Assembly (NCBI GenBank): GCA_964472265.1
Contig: CAYYJO010000043.1
Span: forward strand, 1 to 16,295
Reading direction: 5' to 3'
DNA from: JAGNLA01 sp964472265
GTDB taxonomy: Bacteria > Caldisericota > Caldisericia > JAAYUI01
DNA length: 16,295 nt
In this document: one piece after another, positions 1 to 8,245 of the stretch
Layout of the letters: the number at the start of each line of letters is the position of its first letter
Position numbering within the stretch: position 1 is the stretch's first letter
Translations under genes and position numbers: made by a program
Notes under the pieces: generated by a model
What the model was told of the DNA's origin: nothing
Databases searched by the model: none
Seen by the model: only the letters and a program-made list of their open reading frames with translations

Positions 1-115
1 CATAAATTCAATGCCAATTTACGATTTGATGCTTATCGAATATAATACTATTATCTTATAACATGGTTACTAACACAAAATGTGTTTGGGCAATATCTAT
101 TGAAACAAACGATTC

Positions 116-337
116 TTACAGCTTATAAACCGTAATCACAACGTCCGGGCAGATGGTTGCGCATGACTTGCAGGCGATGCACTTTTCCATGTCAAGGCAG
201 TAAACCGGGTGGTAGCCGTTGGCGTTGAGCTTGTCTGAAAGAGCAAGTATCTTGGTCGGGCAGACTTCGACGCACAGTCCGCATGCTTTGCAGCGAGATT
301 CGATGAATTCTACTTTTCCTTTAATCGTAGTTGCCAT
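116..337 (-). CDS. 2x[4Fe-4S] ferredoxin, delta subunit of a 2-oxoacid:ferredoxin oxidoreductase (KorD/VorD-like)
   Basis: This 73-aa protein has two complete CxxCxxCxxxCP cluster motifs, with Cys 16/19/22/26 and Cys 53/56/59/63, so it should carry two [4Fe-4S] clusters. Its length, the short hydrophilic linker and the hydrophobic C-terminus resemble the delta (ferredoxin-like) subunits of 2-oxoglutarate or branched-chain 2-oxoacid oxidoreductases, which pass electrons from the TPP/Fe-S core to soluble ferredoxin in the cytoplasm. The start is set by GAGGTG (343-348 on the reverse strand), 5 nt before ATG. The catalytic alpha and beta subunits would have to lie left of the window; no start codon with a ribosome-binding site is visible in the AT-rich 115 bp downstream, so it could also be monocistronic. 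A free-standing bacterial ferredoxin is the alternative. The cluster motifs are certain, the subunit assignment is inferred. Confidence 0.85.
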   Translation of the reverse strand: MATTIKGKVEFIESRCKACGLCVEVCPTKILALSDKLNANGYHPVYCLDMEKCIACKSCATICPDVVITVYKL

Positions 338-355
338 TTTTTCACCTCGCCTGAA

Positions 356-385
356 ATCTTAACTGCAAGGGGCAGTGGTTGTCAA
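356..385 (-). promoter_or_regulatory. sigma70-type promoter of the ferredoxin gene
   Basis: On the reverse strand TTGACA (380-385) and TAAGAT (356-361) are separated by 18 bp. Transcription would start near 349, giving a very short leader before the GAGGTG ribosome-binding site. It is back-to-back with the butyrate kinase promoter. Confidence 0.6.
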
Positions 386-420
386 GGCTAAAACCCCCGA
401 CTGTTTCTTTAAGCGCCACT

Positions 421-449
421 TTGACAATTAACATTTTGGATTGTAGAAT
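421..449 (+). promoter_or_regulatory. sigma70-type promoter of the butyrate kinase operon
   Basis: A perfect TTGACA (421-426), a 17-bp spacer and TAGAAT (444-449). Transcription would start around 456, just before the GGAGGT ribosome-binding site at 459-464. This is the strongest promoter match in the window and probably drives the long operon that follows. Confidence 0.7.
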
Positions 450-469
450 GAGGACTTTGGAGGTAAACG

Positions 470-1579
470 ATGCACGATTATTACATCCTTGCCATCAATC
501 CGGGCTCAACCTCGACAAAGCTTGGGTTATACAAGGGGCTTGAGAAGATTTACGAAGAGACTCTCAGGCACGATGCTGATGAACTGGCGCCGTATCCAAC
601 AATCTGGGATCAGTACGAATTCAGGAAAAATGTCATTTTGAAGGCGCTCAAAGAACACCCGCAAAAACCGCCAAGACTCGATGCCGTTGTCGGCAGGGGC
701 GGACTTTTGAAGCCAATCATCTCAGGCACCTACGAAGTAAATGATGAACTTGAAGCTGACGCCAGAAACAATTATCAGGGCGAGCACGCTTCAAATCTTG
801 GGGCTGTTCTGGCTCGCGATATTGCAAAAGAGTATGGCTGCAAGTCGTACATGGTCGACCCGCCTTCAGTTTGTGAATTTGGAAGGCTTGCCTTCTACTC
901 CGGCCACCCGCTCATCAACAGGCGTTCAATCCACCACGCCCTTAACGTTCACGCAATCGCCAGAAAAGCTGCAAAGGATATTGGCAAACCCTACACTGAG
1001 GCACGCTTTATCGTCGCCCATCTTGGTGGCGGTGTGACGGTCAACGCAATGGTTGGCGGCAAAGTCATCGATGGAAACGACGGAATGGGCGAAGGCCCCT
1101 TCACACCCGAACGCTCCGGTTCGCTACCAATGCAGCAGTTTGCAGAACTTTGCTACTCAGGCAAATACACGCTTGGCCAAATCAGGAAAATGATCACCGG
1201 CAAGGGTGGAATGGTTGCATATCTCGGCACAAATGCAGCCTCGAAGGTTGAAGAAGCAGCACGAAACGGCGACAAGCTGGCAGCCGAGGTTTATGAGGCA
1301 ATGGTCTACCAGATCGCCAAGGAAGTCGGCACACAGGCAACAGTTCTTGAAGGAAAATTCGATGGAATCATCCTCACCGGCGGACTGGCCTACTCTGACC
1401 ATTTCTGCGAGACAATCGAAAAACGCATCGCATTCCTCGGAAAAATCCTTCGCTATCCTGGCGAGGACGAGATTCACGCACTCGTCGAGGGCGCATACAG
1501 GGCGCTTGACGGCGAGGAGCCGGCAAAGGTTTACCCACAACTTGGAGAGGAGCCACCGAAATGGGATTTCAAAGGCTAG
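470..1579 (+). CDS. buk: butyrate kinase
   Basis: A 369-aa member of the acetate/butyrate kinase (ASKHA) family. It transfers phosphate from butyryl-phosphate or branched acyl-phosphates to ADP, yielding the free acid and ATP in the cytoplasm. Seen in the sequence: the N-terminal phosphate-binding motif INPGSTSTKLG (residues 9-19), the SIHHALN segment, the HLGGGVTV glycine loop and the C-terminal LTGGLAYS nucleotide-binding loop. Length is normal for Buk. The start is set by GGAGGT at 459-464, 5 nt before ATG. It is the first gene after a near-consensus promoter and its 3' end overlaps the crotonase gene by 19 bp, so the two are translationally coupled. The usual partner, phosphotransbutyrylase (ptb), is not in the window. 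Next to a 2-oxoacid oxidoreductase-type ferredoxin, a role in branched-chain amino-acid fermentation is as likely as butyrate formation. Confidence 0.93.
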   Translation: MHDYYILAINPGSTSTKLGLYKGLEKIYEETLRHDADELAPYPTIWDQYEFRKNVILKALKEHPQKPPRLDAVVGRGGLLKPIISGTYEVNDELEADARNNYQGEHASNLGAVLARDIAKEYGCKSYMVDPPSVCEFGRLAFYSGHPLINRRSIHHALNVHAIARKAAKDIGKPYTEARFIVAHLGGGVTVNAMVGGKVIDGNDGMGEGPFTPERSGSLPMQQFAELCYSGKYTLGQIRKMITGKGGMVAYLGTNAASKVEEAARNGDKLAAEVYEAMVYQIAKEVGTQATVLEGKFDGIILTGGLAYSDHFCETIEKRIAFLGKILRYPGEDEIHALVEGAYRALDGEEPAKVYPQLGEEPPKWDFKG

Positions 1580-2316
1580 AAACCAAACTTGAAAACGACA
1601 TTCTGACAATCACCTTCACCAGACCCGACCAGCTCAACGCCCTGGACAGGCTGGCGCTTGAAGAGCTTGATGAAGTCTTCAAAAATCTCGGTACCGCAAG
1701 GGTCGTGGTAATCACTGGCTCAGGCAAGGCTTTTGTTGCAGGAGCCGATATTTCAGCAATGGCAGACATGACAGCTGATGAAGCCAGAAAGTTCTCAAGG
1801 TTTGGCCAGTCTGTTTTCAACAGAATCGAACACTCAAATCTGCCGGTTATTGCAGCCATAAACGGTTTTGCCCTCGGCGGAGGCTGTGAACTTGCAATGG
1901 CCTGCGACATCCGTTATGCATCCGAAAAGGCAAAGCTTGGCCAGCCGGAAGTAAACCTCGGCGTTATCCCGGGTTTTTGCGGAACCCAGAGACTTCCGAG
2001 GCTCGTTGGGCAAGGGAAAGCCATTGAACTCCTTGTGACCGGAAATATTATCGATGCCGTCACAGCCGAGAAAATAGGGCTTGTAGACAAGGTTGTACCA
2101 CCCGAGACTCTCATGTCGACGGTTTACGAACTTGCAGGCACGATAGCCTCCAAATGCCCTCAGGCAGTGACTTTCAACAAGCAGGCTGTAAAAGGCGGAA
2201 ATTATCATTATAATGTTGACATCGAAGCCGAGTTGTTTGCCGGCTCCTTCGAGTCGGGCAATGCAAAGATCGGCATGAAGGCGTTTTTGGAGAAAACAAA
2301 ACCCGTGTGGAGGTGA
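1561..2316 (+). CDS. enoyl-CoA hydratase / 3-hydroxybutyryl-CoA dehydratase (crotonase)
   Basis: A 251-aa crotonase-fold protein catalysing reversible hydration of 2-enoyl-CoA, such as crotonyl-CoA to 3-hydroxybutyryl-CoA. The oxyanion-hole segments are clear: AGADISAM (60-67) and the NGFALGGGCELAMACD block (101-116). Both glutamates used by true hydratases are present, E110 in GGGCE and E130 in GQPE, followed by the typical IPGFCGTQRLPRLVG stretch. This supports hydratase activity over other crotonase-superfamily reactions such as isomerase or dehalogenase. The start is preceded by a GGAGAGGAG purine tract and lies inside the end of buk; the stop TGA sits inside the GGAGGTGA ribosome-binding site of the next gene. 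Chain-length preference cannot be read from the sequence. Confidence 0.9.
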   Translation: MGFQRLETKLENDILTITFTRPDQLNALDRLALEELDEVFKNLGTARVVVITGSGKAFVAGADISAMADMTADEARKFSRFGQSVFNRIEHSNLPVIAAINGFALGGGCELAMACDIRYASEKAKLGQPEVNLGVIPGFCGTQRLPRLVGQGKAIELLVTGNIIDAVTAEKIGLVDKVVPPETLMSTVYELAGTIASKCPQAVTFNKQAVKGGNYHYNVDIEAELFAGSFESGNAKIGMKAFLEKTKPVWR

Positions 2317-2317
2317 G

Positions 2318-2863
2318 ATGAATCTGCCTGCGAACCTGAGCGACACAACTTTGGCCGAGCTTATCCAGACAGTGGAGATTTCAGGAAAATCCTGCAGGAT
2401 TCAGATTGTCAGAACCGACGTGGACGAAAGGGCATCCATCTATTTTGCCAAGGGTCAGATCGTGCACGCACACACACCGAGAGCACAGGGCGAAGATGCA
2501 ATGTGGGAGCTGTTTTCATGGTCAAGAGGCAGGATCATTTACAACGACGGCGTGGCTATGCCTCCAGCCTCGATAACAAAAACAAATTCAGAAATAATTG
2601 TCACTGGCCTCAAACTAACTTCCAAAATCAATGAAGACATGCTCAACCTTCCACCCATGACCACTATTCTAAGATTGAACACCGAAAACTCACAATCAAA
2701 CGAAAAACTCCAGCTCGACGCAAACGAATGGAATTTCCTCATTCTTGTCGATGGCAAACGCACGCTCAAAGAGATCCTCGAGGAAACCAACCTCAACCCG
2801 GTTAAAACCATCCAGCTTATCACGCGCCTGTTGCAACAAAAGGTGGTGGTAGTCAGCAGATGA
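2318..2863 (+). CDS. DUF4388 (PatA-N-like) domain protein
   Basis: A 181-aa cytoplasmic protein. Residues 1 to about 100 show the DUF4388 pattern: an LAELIQ-type opening, a segment like ASIYFAKGQIVHAHT (residues 38-52) and an AMWELFSWSRGRI stretch. The family occurs alone or fused to response-regulator and GTPase-regulatory domains in Myxococcota, Deltaproteobacteria and other surface-motile bacteria. The last 50 residues (WNFLILVDGKRTLKEILEE onward, then a QLITRLLQQKVV helix) look like a small winged-helix module common at the C-terminus of DUF4388 proteins. The start codon lies 1 nt after the crotonase stop and is served by GGAGGTGA at 2309-2316; its own stop overlaps the NHL gene start (ATGA). 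The molecular function is unknown; a regulatory or scaffolding role is inferred from the family. Confidence 0.75.
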   Translation: MNLPANLSDTTLAELIQTVEISGKSCRIQIVRTDVDERASIYFAKGQIVHAHTPRAQGEDAMWELFSWSRGRIIYNDGVAMPPASITKTNSEIIVTGLKLTSKINEDMLNLPPMTTILRLNTENSQSNEKLQLDANEWNFLILVDGKRTLKEILEETNLNPVKTIQLITRLLQQKVVVVSR

Positions 2864-5247
2864 AGCTCAAATCAACTCTTATTGTCTTGCTTGTTCTTAT
2901 GATGCTGTCGTCTCCGGCATTAGCCAGGTTAGAGATCAGCGTTTACGGTATCCTTGAAGAGAAAACCCATTTCAAGTACCCAATGTCGGTTTTCGTGGAC
3001 AACGAATCCAACAACATGGTGGTTGCCGACTCTGGACACGGCAGGATTCTTCAGTGTTTGTCAGACGGTGAGTTCATCGACACCTTCGGCGCTGACATCG
3101 ACATGTACCCAACGAAGATCATCCGTGACACCGGCCGAAGAATCATCGTGTGTGACTCAAAAAATGACTCGATCCTCTTTTTCGACCGCAAAGGTACGTT
3201 CCTTTCAAAATTCTCATCAGGGGATGACCCCCAGATTTCCGTCAAGGAACCGGTTTCTCTTGCCGTTGATAAAAACGGAAGGTTCTTCATTCTGGATGCA
3301 AACGACTGTCAGGTGAAAGTTTATGAGGGTGGAGGCACATTCCTCTACTCGATAGGCAGGAAAGGCTCTCTGGAAGGCGAACTTTCTGATCCGACCGACA
3401 TAGTTCTTGATCCAAACGGTAATGTCTACATCGTCGACTCAGGAAACAACAGGATTTCTGTGTTCGACAAGAGTGGGAATTTCACAAAAACCTTCGGCGA
3501 GAACGAGCTTCTTCACCCGTGGGGCATCTCGATAAATGGCAGCTCGATTCTCGTAACCGACACTGGCCACCACAGGGTTATCGCCTTCAGCATGAAGGGT
3601 GACAAAATCGAGGAAAACGGAAAACGCGGATTCGGCAATTCTGAATTCAACTACCCAACCGGCATCCAGATTGACAACAAAGGGCAAATTTGGATTGCCG
3701 ACTCGGGAAACAACAGGATCGTAAGGCTGAAAAAAGGTTCTGAACCAATGCTGCTTGGCACCGATTCTGTAACGATGGTTCCGGGTGGACTCACTGAAAG
3801 CGAAGGTCTGATCTATGTTGCTGAACAATCGTCAAACCTTGTCAACGTTTATGAAGTAGAAACAGGGCTCTTTGTTTCATCAATCGGTCTGGCCGGAACA
3901 TCGGCGACAGGGCTTTCAAGACCAAGCGACTGCGCTTTTCTCCCTCGCGGAGACCTCGTGGTTTCCGACACCGGAAACAACAGGATACAGATATATTCAA
4001 CATCAGGCGAGCACCTTGTCAGCTTCTGCTCACAGGGTTCAGGCGCTGGCCAGCTCAACAATCCAACCGGTCTGACCTGCACAAAGGACGGCTCAATCAT
4101 CGTCGCAGACACTGGCAACAAAAGGGTTGCCGTGCTGTCTCAGGGTGGAACCTGGGATTTCGCAATCACAGACAAACTCGAGGAACCGACAGACTGCGCC
4201 CAGGACAGCCTTGGACGAATCTGGGTTACAGACGCAACCCTTGGCGAAGTGCTCATTTACAGCAATGGCGGTCAATTCATCAAATCACTTTCCGGCGCAG
4301 ATTTTTCAAGGCCAAGTTCAATTTATATCGACAGCTTCGGAAGGGTTTTCATCACCGACTCCCAGCTTGGAAAAATAAGGATTTTCTCCGTTGCCGGCTA
4401 CGAACTTTCCCAGTATGGCACAGCTGGTGGCCCAAATACTCTGGAAAATCCGCCGTTCCTTGTCGAACAGCGTGGACATTTCTTCAATCCGTCAGGTATT
4501 TTTGTCAGTGACTCAGACGTTTTTGTTTCTGATACCGGAAACTCAAGGATTCAGCGCATTCCACTCAGACTTTTCGGCGGTCTTCCAATTCTCAAGGTTT
4601 CAACATCTCAGCTCTCTTTCACAAAAGTCCCGCTCAAATCCTCACGCGAATTGTTCCTGACCATTTCAAACCTTGGCGGTGGCATAATCGAAGGACGAAT
4701 CAAGGGCGACCAACCGTGGATTGTCACAAAACCTGAGGTGTTTTCCGATGAGATCGAAATAACCATCACTGCAGACGGTGCAAAAGGTCGCGAAGGAACC
4801 CGGGAAGGCTCGATCACAATCGAGAGCAACGGCGGAATTTTAACAATTCCAGTTGAGGCCAGATTCTTTGCCGGTGAGGTCAAAAAGGTTGAAATGACCG
4901 TCGGAATGAACAAGGTCAAAATGGGGACCAAAACAATGAACGTTTCACCGGCTCCATTTGCCCAGTCAGGCACCAACGTGATTTTTGTCCCGTTCAGGTT
5001 CATCGGCGAAGGGCTGGGAGCAACAGTCACCTACGACGGAACAAGAGTCCATTACCTGCTCGAGGGCAAAACCTTGATCCTCACTTTGAACAACAACAAG
5101 GCTGTGCTAGACGGAAAATCTGTTGAGTGCAAGACGCCAGCCTATCGAATCGGTCAGGCGGTTGTCGTTCCATTGAGATTTGTGGTCGAAAACCTCGGCG
5201 GAGTATTAAAAACAAAAGGAAAGCAGCTGACGGCAGAATACCCATGA
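2860..5247 (+). CDS. secreted 12-repeat NHL beta-propeller protein with C-terminal stalk (copper amine oxidase N-like) domain
   Basis: A 795-aa exported protein. Residues 1-22 form a signal peptide (KLK basic start, Leu/Met-rich core, ALA cleavage site). Residues ~40-570 hold about twelve NHL repeats, each with a (V/I)xDxGNxRI-like core, centred near 54, 97, 143, 190, 231, 278, 318, 367, 414, 455, 497 and 555; that is enough for two six-bladed propellers. Residues ~576-670 resemble a BACON/Ig-like beta-sandwich. Residues ~678-795 match the 'copper amine oxidase N-terminal-like' stalk fold, with two VPFRFIGEGLG / VPLRFVVENLG half-repeats; despite the name this does not imply copper or oxidase activity. 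NHL propellers normally bind proteins or polysaccharides, so an extracellular binding or scaffold role is inferred. The start overlaps the DUF4388 stop (ATGA) and the stop overlaps the WecG gene start. Confidence 0.88.
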   Translation: MKLKSTLIVLLVLMMLSSPALARLEISVYGILEEKTHFKYPMSVFVDNESNNMVVADSGHGRILQCLSDGEFIDTFGADIDMYPTKIIRDTGRRIIVCDSKNDSILFFDRKGTFLSKFSSGDDPQISVKEPVSLAVDKNGRFFILDANDCQVKVYEGGGTFLYSIGRKGSLEGELSDPTDIVLDPNGNVYIVDSGNNRISVFDKSGNFTKTFGENELLHPWGISINGSSILVTDTGHHRVIAFSMKGDKIEENGKRGFGNSEFNYPTGIQIDNKGQIWIADSGNNRIVRLKKGSEPMLLGTDSVTMVPGGLTESEGLIYVAEQSSNLVNVYEVETGLFVSSIGLAGTSATGLSRPSDCAFLPRGDLVVSDTGNNRIQIYSTSGEHLVSFCSQGSGAGQLNNPTGLTCTKDGSIIVADTGNKRVAVLSQGGTWDFAITDKLEEPTDCAQDSLGRIWVTDATLGEVLIYSNGGQFIKSLSGADFSRPSSIYIDSFGRVFITDSQLGKIRIFSVAGYELSQYGTAGGPNTLENPPFLVEQRGHFFNPSGIFVSDSDVFVSDTGNSRIQRIPLRLFGGLPILKVSTSQLSFTKVPLKSSRELFLTISNLGGGIIEGRIKGDQPWIVTKPEVFSDEIEITITADGAKGREGTREGSITIESNGGILTIPVEARFFAGEVKKVEMTVGMNKVKMGTKTMNVSPAPFAQSGTNVIFVPFRFIGEGLGATVTYDGTRVHYLLEGKTLILTLNNNKAVLDGKSVECKTPAYRIGQAVVVPLRFVVENLGGVLKTKGKQLTAEYP

Positions 5248-5966
5248 AAGTCTCAGAATTCCTAAACTCGTTGAACTGGTGCATGACAAGCACGGAGGAT
5301 GCGGCAAGATTTAGCCTTTCGCTACTCGAAAAGCCAGGCCAGCATTACATCATCACCACAAACATGGAGATCATGGGTCAAGCGATGCACGCGCCAGACG
5401 TTGCCGAAATTTGCAGGAAAGCAGACCTCCACGTTCCAGATGGCATTGGAGCCATCAAGATTCTGAAGAAGTTTGGACTGAAGCCTCAAGACAGGATAAC
5501 AGGCGTTGACCTTGGCCCAAAGATTCTTGAGCTTGCACCAAAAGGGACAAAGGTTTTCTTCTTTGGTGCACCCAGAGGTGTTGCTGACTCAGCCCTTGAG
5601 AGATTCTCAAAAATATACACCAACATTGATTTTGTTGGTTCTGACCATGGATACGACGTGTCCGAAAAGGATTTGTTTGCCAAGATAAATCAGTCTGAGG
5701 CACAGATTCTCTATGTAGCCCTCGGAGTTCCCAAGCAGGAGCGCTGGATTGCGAAAAACCTTCCAAACATGCCAAACATAAAACTTGCGATGGGCGTTGG
5801 TGGCAGCTTCCAGTGCTGGGCTGATCCAAAAGCCAGGTCGCCAAAATGGGTTCAAAAGATGAATCTTGAATGGGCGCACAGGGTTTTCAGGGAACCGGCC
5901 ATCAGGATACCAAGGTTTTGGAAGACGCTTAAAAACTTCCTTCCAATGTACTATTTCGGCAAATGA
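5244..5966 (+). CDS. WecG/TagA/CpsF-family glycosyltransferase
   Basis: A 240-aa GT26-family enzyme. Members transfer an N-acetylmannosamine-type sugar (or its uronic acid) onto a lipid-linked GlcNAc at the inner face of the membrane, an early step in teichoic-acid-like, enterobacterial common antigen or capsule synthesis. Family marks seen: TTNMEIMGQA near residue 33, VPDGIGAIKILKK with the catalytic-region Asp, RITGVDLGPKIL, the ALGVPKQERWI loop and the C-terminal GVGGSFQCWAD...PKW...EWAHRVFREPAIRIPRFW signature. I chose the ATG at 5244 because it gives the usual family length and an ATGA overlap with the NHL gene; an in-frame ATG at 5127 would add 39 unrelated residues. It is coupled to the following pyruvyl transferase gene by another ATGA. 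The exact donor sugar cannot be told. Confidence 0.9.
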   Translation: MKVSEFLNSLNWCMTSTEDAARFSLSLLEKPGQHYIITTNMEIMGQAMHAPDVAEICRKADLHVPDGIGAIKILKKFGLKPQDRITGVDLGPKILELAPKGTKVFFFGAPRGVADSALERFSKIYTNIDFVGSDHGYDVSEKDLFAKINQSEAQILYVALGVPKQERWIAKNLPNMPNIKLAMGVGGSFQCWADPKARSPKWVQKMNLEWAHRVFREPAIRIPRFWKTLKNFLPMYYFGK

Positions 5967-7015
5967 AAACTGTTGCCCTCTGGGGCTATTACGGCTACGG
6001 AAACGTCGGTGACGAGGCGATTCTTGCCGCTGTCCTCTCCATGCTCGAAGGCGCCAGGGTAAAACTCCTGTCGGGTCCATCGCCCTCGGTTGAAAACAGC
6101 GATAAAATAGAGATTGTTCCAAGATCAGTCAAAAGGCTGATGACACAAATAAAATCCTCAGATGCATTTGTTCTCGGCGGTGGCGGCCTCATCCACGACA
6201 GGATCAACGCCAAATCAACATGGTACCACCTCGCCGGCCCTGCAATGTCAAGAATCTTTGGCAAACCATGTGCAGCTGTTGGCCAGCAGATCGGCCCGTT
6301 CTACAGAAAATCGACCACCTCAATTGTAAAATACGCCCTGAAAAAAGCGACATTAACAGTCCGTGACCAGAAATCATTCGACACGGCAGAACGGCTAGGA
6401 TTGAAGCCGATACTATCGGCAGACCTTGCATTCATTCTCAACCCTGATGAACCGTCCAAGGCTCTTTCGGAACAGATAAAGGCTCTGCCAAAACCAATAA
6501 CGGTTTTCTGCCCGGGAATCGACCCAAGATGGACACCAACTCCGGGCAGATCAGCTGACATCCTCTCGCATATCCAGTCGCAGGTTGGGGGATCAATCCT
6601 TTTCGTTCCGTTCTTCCCCGAGCGCGACGATGAATACATCGCCCAGGTTCTTTCGGCAAGGAATCTCAAGGGGCTTGTTCTCAAATCGCCAATCAGCTGG
6701 CAGAACGCCTTCGGATGCTTCAGGCTGGCCGATTATTCGCTCACCATGAGGCTCCATGCAATGATCGCTTCAGCTATCGCAGGAATTCCAACACTCCCGA
6801 TACCTTACTATCCAAAAGTGCCAATGATTGCAAGCGAACTTGGCATAACAAACATGATAGCCCACGACGAAGCCAACTGGAAGAGAATCTGTGACAAATT
6901 CCTGGCAGGGGCTGAGCTTCAGAGGATCGTACTCACCACAAACGCAGCCAAGCTCAAAGACAGGGCAATGGTTTCAAAAAAGGTTCTGGACGACCTCGTC
7001 AATGAACTTGCTTGA
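5963..7015 (+). CDS. csaB: polysaccharide pyruvyl transferase (CsaB-like)
   Basis: A 350-aa polysaccharide pyruvyl transferase family protein. CsaB adds ketal-linked pyruvate from phosphoenolpyruvate to cell-wall polysaccharide, which in other bacteria serves as the anchor for SLH-domain and S-layer proteins. Seen: the N-terminal WGYYGYGNVGDEAILAA motif (residues 7-23), FVLGGGGLIHD (69-79), AAVGQQIGPF and the late MRLHAMIASAIAGIPTLPIPY segment, which together are diagnostic of the bacterial CsaB group. It starts with ATG overlapping the WecG stop and ends 14 bp inside the ComF gene. Pairing with a WecG/TagA transferase and secreted stalk-domain proteins supports a cell-surface glycan role. 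No SLH-domain protein is visible in the window, so the anchored partner is unknown. Confidence 0.85.
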   Translation: MKTVALWGYYGYGNVGDEAILAAVLSMLEGARVKLLSGPSPSVENSDKIEIVPRSVKRLMTQIKSSDAFVLGGGGLIHDRINAKSTWYHLAGPAMSRIFGKPCAAVGQQIGPFYRKSTTSIVKYALKKATLTVRDQKSFDTAERLGLKPILSADLAFILNPDEPSKALSEQIKALPKPITVFCPGIDPRWTPTPGRSADILSHIQSQVGGSILFVPFFPERDDEYIAQVLSARNLKGLVLKSPISWQNAFGCFRLADYSLTMRLHAMIASAIAGIPTLPIPYYPKVPMIASELGITNMIAHDEANWKRICDKFLAGAELQRIVLTTNAAKLKDRAMVSKKVLDDLVNELA

Positions 7016-7664
7016 AAAAGTCCTGGATTTCATCTATCCGCCTGAATGCCTGGTGTGTGGAAAACCTGGCAAACACCCGCTTTGTGCATCCTGTTCGGAG
7101 GATATGGTTCCAGGTGTCAAAACCATGTCAGTCGCCGATTTCAACCTGACAACCATTTTCAATTACGGTGGAACCGGCCGTGAGGTAATGCAGCTTTGCA
7201 AGTTCGAGAACTTCGACAGCCTGGCGGTCATGCTGGCTGATATTGCATCAAACTATATATACAATCTCAAGCCAAGGATTCTTGTTCCGGTTCCAGCTCA
7301 CTTTCTCCGCATGAGACAGAGAGGATACAATCAATCGGCAATCATAGCCATGCATCTTGCAAAAAAACTGCAATGGGTCTACAATGGCACTCTCCTGATG
7401 AGAATCAGGAACACTCATCCCCAGTTCAACCTTGGAATCGATGAGAGGATTGAAAACATTGAAAATTCGATGGGCAGACATCCGCTTGCCAAACTCGACC
7501 CCAAACTCCGTTACATGATTGTTGACGATATTGTCACAACAGGTGCAACGCTGAAGGAATGTGCAAGGGTTTTGAGGCAGATGGGTGCAAGGCACATCGA
7601 CGCACTCGCAATATTTTATGCCGGAACAAGGGAAACCGTACTCCCACCGGCATTTCTGAGGTGA
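7002..7664 (+). CDS. ComF-family phosphoribosyltransferase-like protein
   Basis: A 220-aa ComF/amidophosphoribosyltransferase-like protein. The N-terminus has a four-cysteine zinc-ribbon (C16, C19, C28, C31). The PRTase core follows, with PVPAHFLRMRQRGYNQ (residues ~97-111) and the PRPP loop VDDIVTTGAT (174-183). ComF helps move single-stranded DNA into the cytoplasm in natural transformation and is often found alone in non-competent bacteria. The ATG at 7002 was chosen because it gives the typical start MNLLEKVLDFIYPPECLVCG; upstream in-frame codons would only translate the end of csaB. It overlaps csaB by 14 bp and stops 2 nt before the next start. No other competence gene is nearby, so its cellular role here is open. 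Confidence 0.88.
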   Translation: MNLLEKVLDFIYPPECLVCGKPGKHPLCASCSEDMVPGVKTMSVADFNLTTIFNYGGTGREVMQLCKFENFDSLAVMLADIASNYIYNLKPRILVPVPAHFLRMRQRGYNQSAIIAMHLAKKLQWVYNGTLLMRIRNTHPQFNLGIDERIENIENSMGRHPLAKLDPKLRYMIVDDIVTTGATLKECARVLRQMGARHIDALAIFYAGTRETVLPPAFLR

Positions 7665-7666
7665 AA

Positions 7667-8245
7667 ATGAAGAAAAATGTGTTTGGATTCCTTGTCGACG
7701 TTAGAAAACTGGCCGTTGTAGCAATTCTCATAGCCGTAGCTCTGGCAATCAGGACTCTGGCAACAATTGATGTTTCACCGATGCTTAAAATTGATATTGG
7801 TGCAGTTGCAATAATTCTTGCAATAGGCATTCTTTTTGGTCCAATCGCAGGCGCTTTCGCCGGTTTTGCTGTCGACATACTCAATGTCCTCATCAAACCT
7901 GTTGGCCCATATAACCCGTTCATTACAATTGGGTTCATCTGCTACGGATTGATCGCAGGCATTCTTTTCTTCAGAAAATCCAGAGATATGAACACGAAAA
8001 ACATCTTCCTCATCGATGTTATTGTGTTTATTGCCTATCTGGTCGGATTTGCAATCATCACTCTTGGCATCGCCTGGGCAATATCGACCAATCCTGACCC
8101 AACGAAGGCAATGGTTTATTCTGACGCGCTGAAAATGGTTTTTATAGGCAGGCTTGTAAGTCTGCCACATGCAATCTGGTACATGATTCTAACCCCAACT
8201 CTTGTCAGTGTCGGCCAAAAACTCATGGCTGACTGGGAAAAATGA
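7667..8245 (+). CDS. ECF transporter S-component (FolT-like)
   Basis: A 192-aa integral membrane protein with about five to six hydrophobic segments: residues ~13-30, 43-75, 85-102, 113-138 and a C-terminal one near 160-180. The ILFGPIAGAFAGFAVDILNVLIKP stretch and following YNPFITIGFICYGLIAGILFF match the S-component (substrate-binding subunit) fold of energy-coupling-factor vitamin transporters, closest by eye to the folate group. S-components use shared EcfA/A'/T modules, which are not in this window. The start at 7667 lies just after the ComF stop; the stop TGA overlaps the ATG of the HMA selenoprotein candidate (ATGA). The substrate is not certain: folate is suggested by family resemblance, but the two metal-binding HMA proteins downstream leave another cargo possible. 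Confidence 0.75.
   Translation: MKKNVFGFLVDVRKLAVVAILIAVALAIRTLATIDVSPMLKIDIGAVAIILAIGILFGPIAGAFAGFAVDILNVLIKPVGPYNPFITIGFICYGLIAGILFFRKSRDMNTKNIFLIDVIVFIAYLVGFAIITLGIAWAISTNPDPTKAMVYSDALKMVFIGRLVSLPHAIWYMILTPTLVSVGQKLMADWEK

Noticed and set aside
72..86. AACACA/TGTGTT hairpin downstream of the ferredoxin gene as a terminator
   Set aside because: The stem is short and AT-rich with a 3-nt loop and no T-tract on the ferredoxin strand.
1157..1609. Long reverse-strand open frame opposite the end of butyrate kinase
   Set aside because: It is antisense to two well-supported enzymes, has no family resemblance and no ribosome-binding site; it reflects codon bias of the sense genes.
5127..5243. Longer N-terminus for the WecG-family enzyme
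   Set aside because: The extra 39 residues translate the end of the NHL gene in another frame and have no family similarity; ATG 5244 gives the normal length and an ATGA overlap.
2860..5247. Reading the C-terminal domain as evidence for a copper amine oxidase
   Set aside because: The domain name derives from a stalk region that is not catalytic; no topaquinone or copper-site motifs are present.
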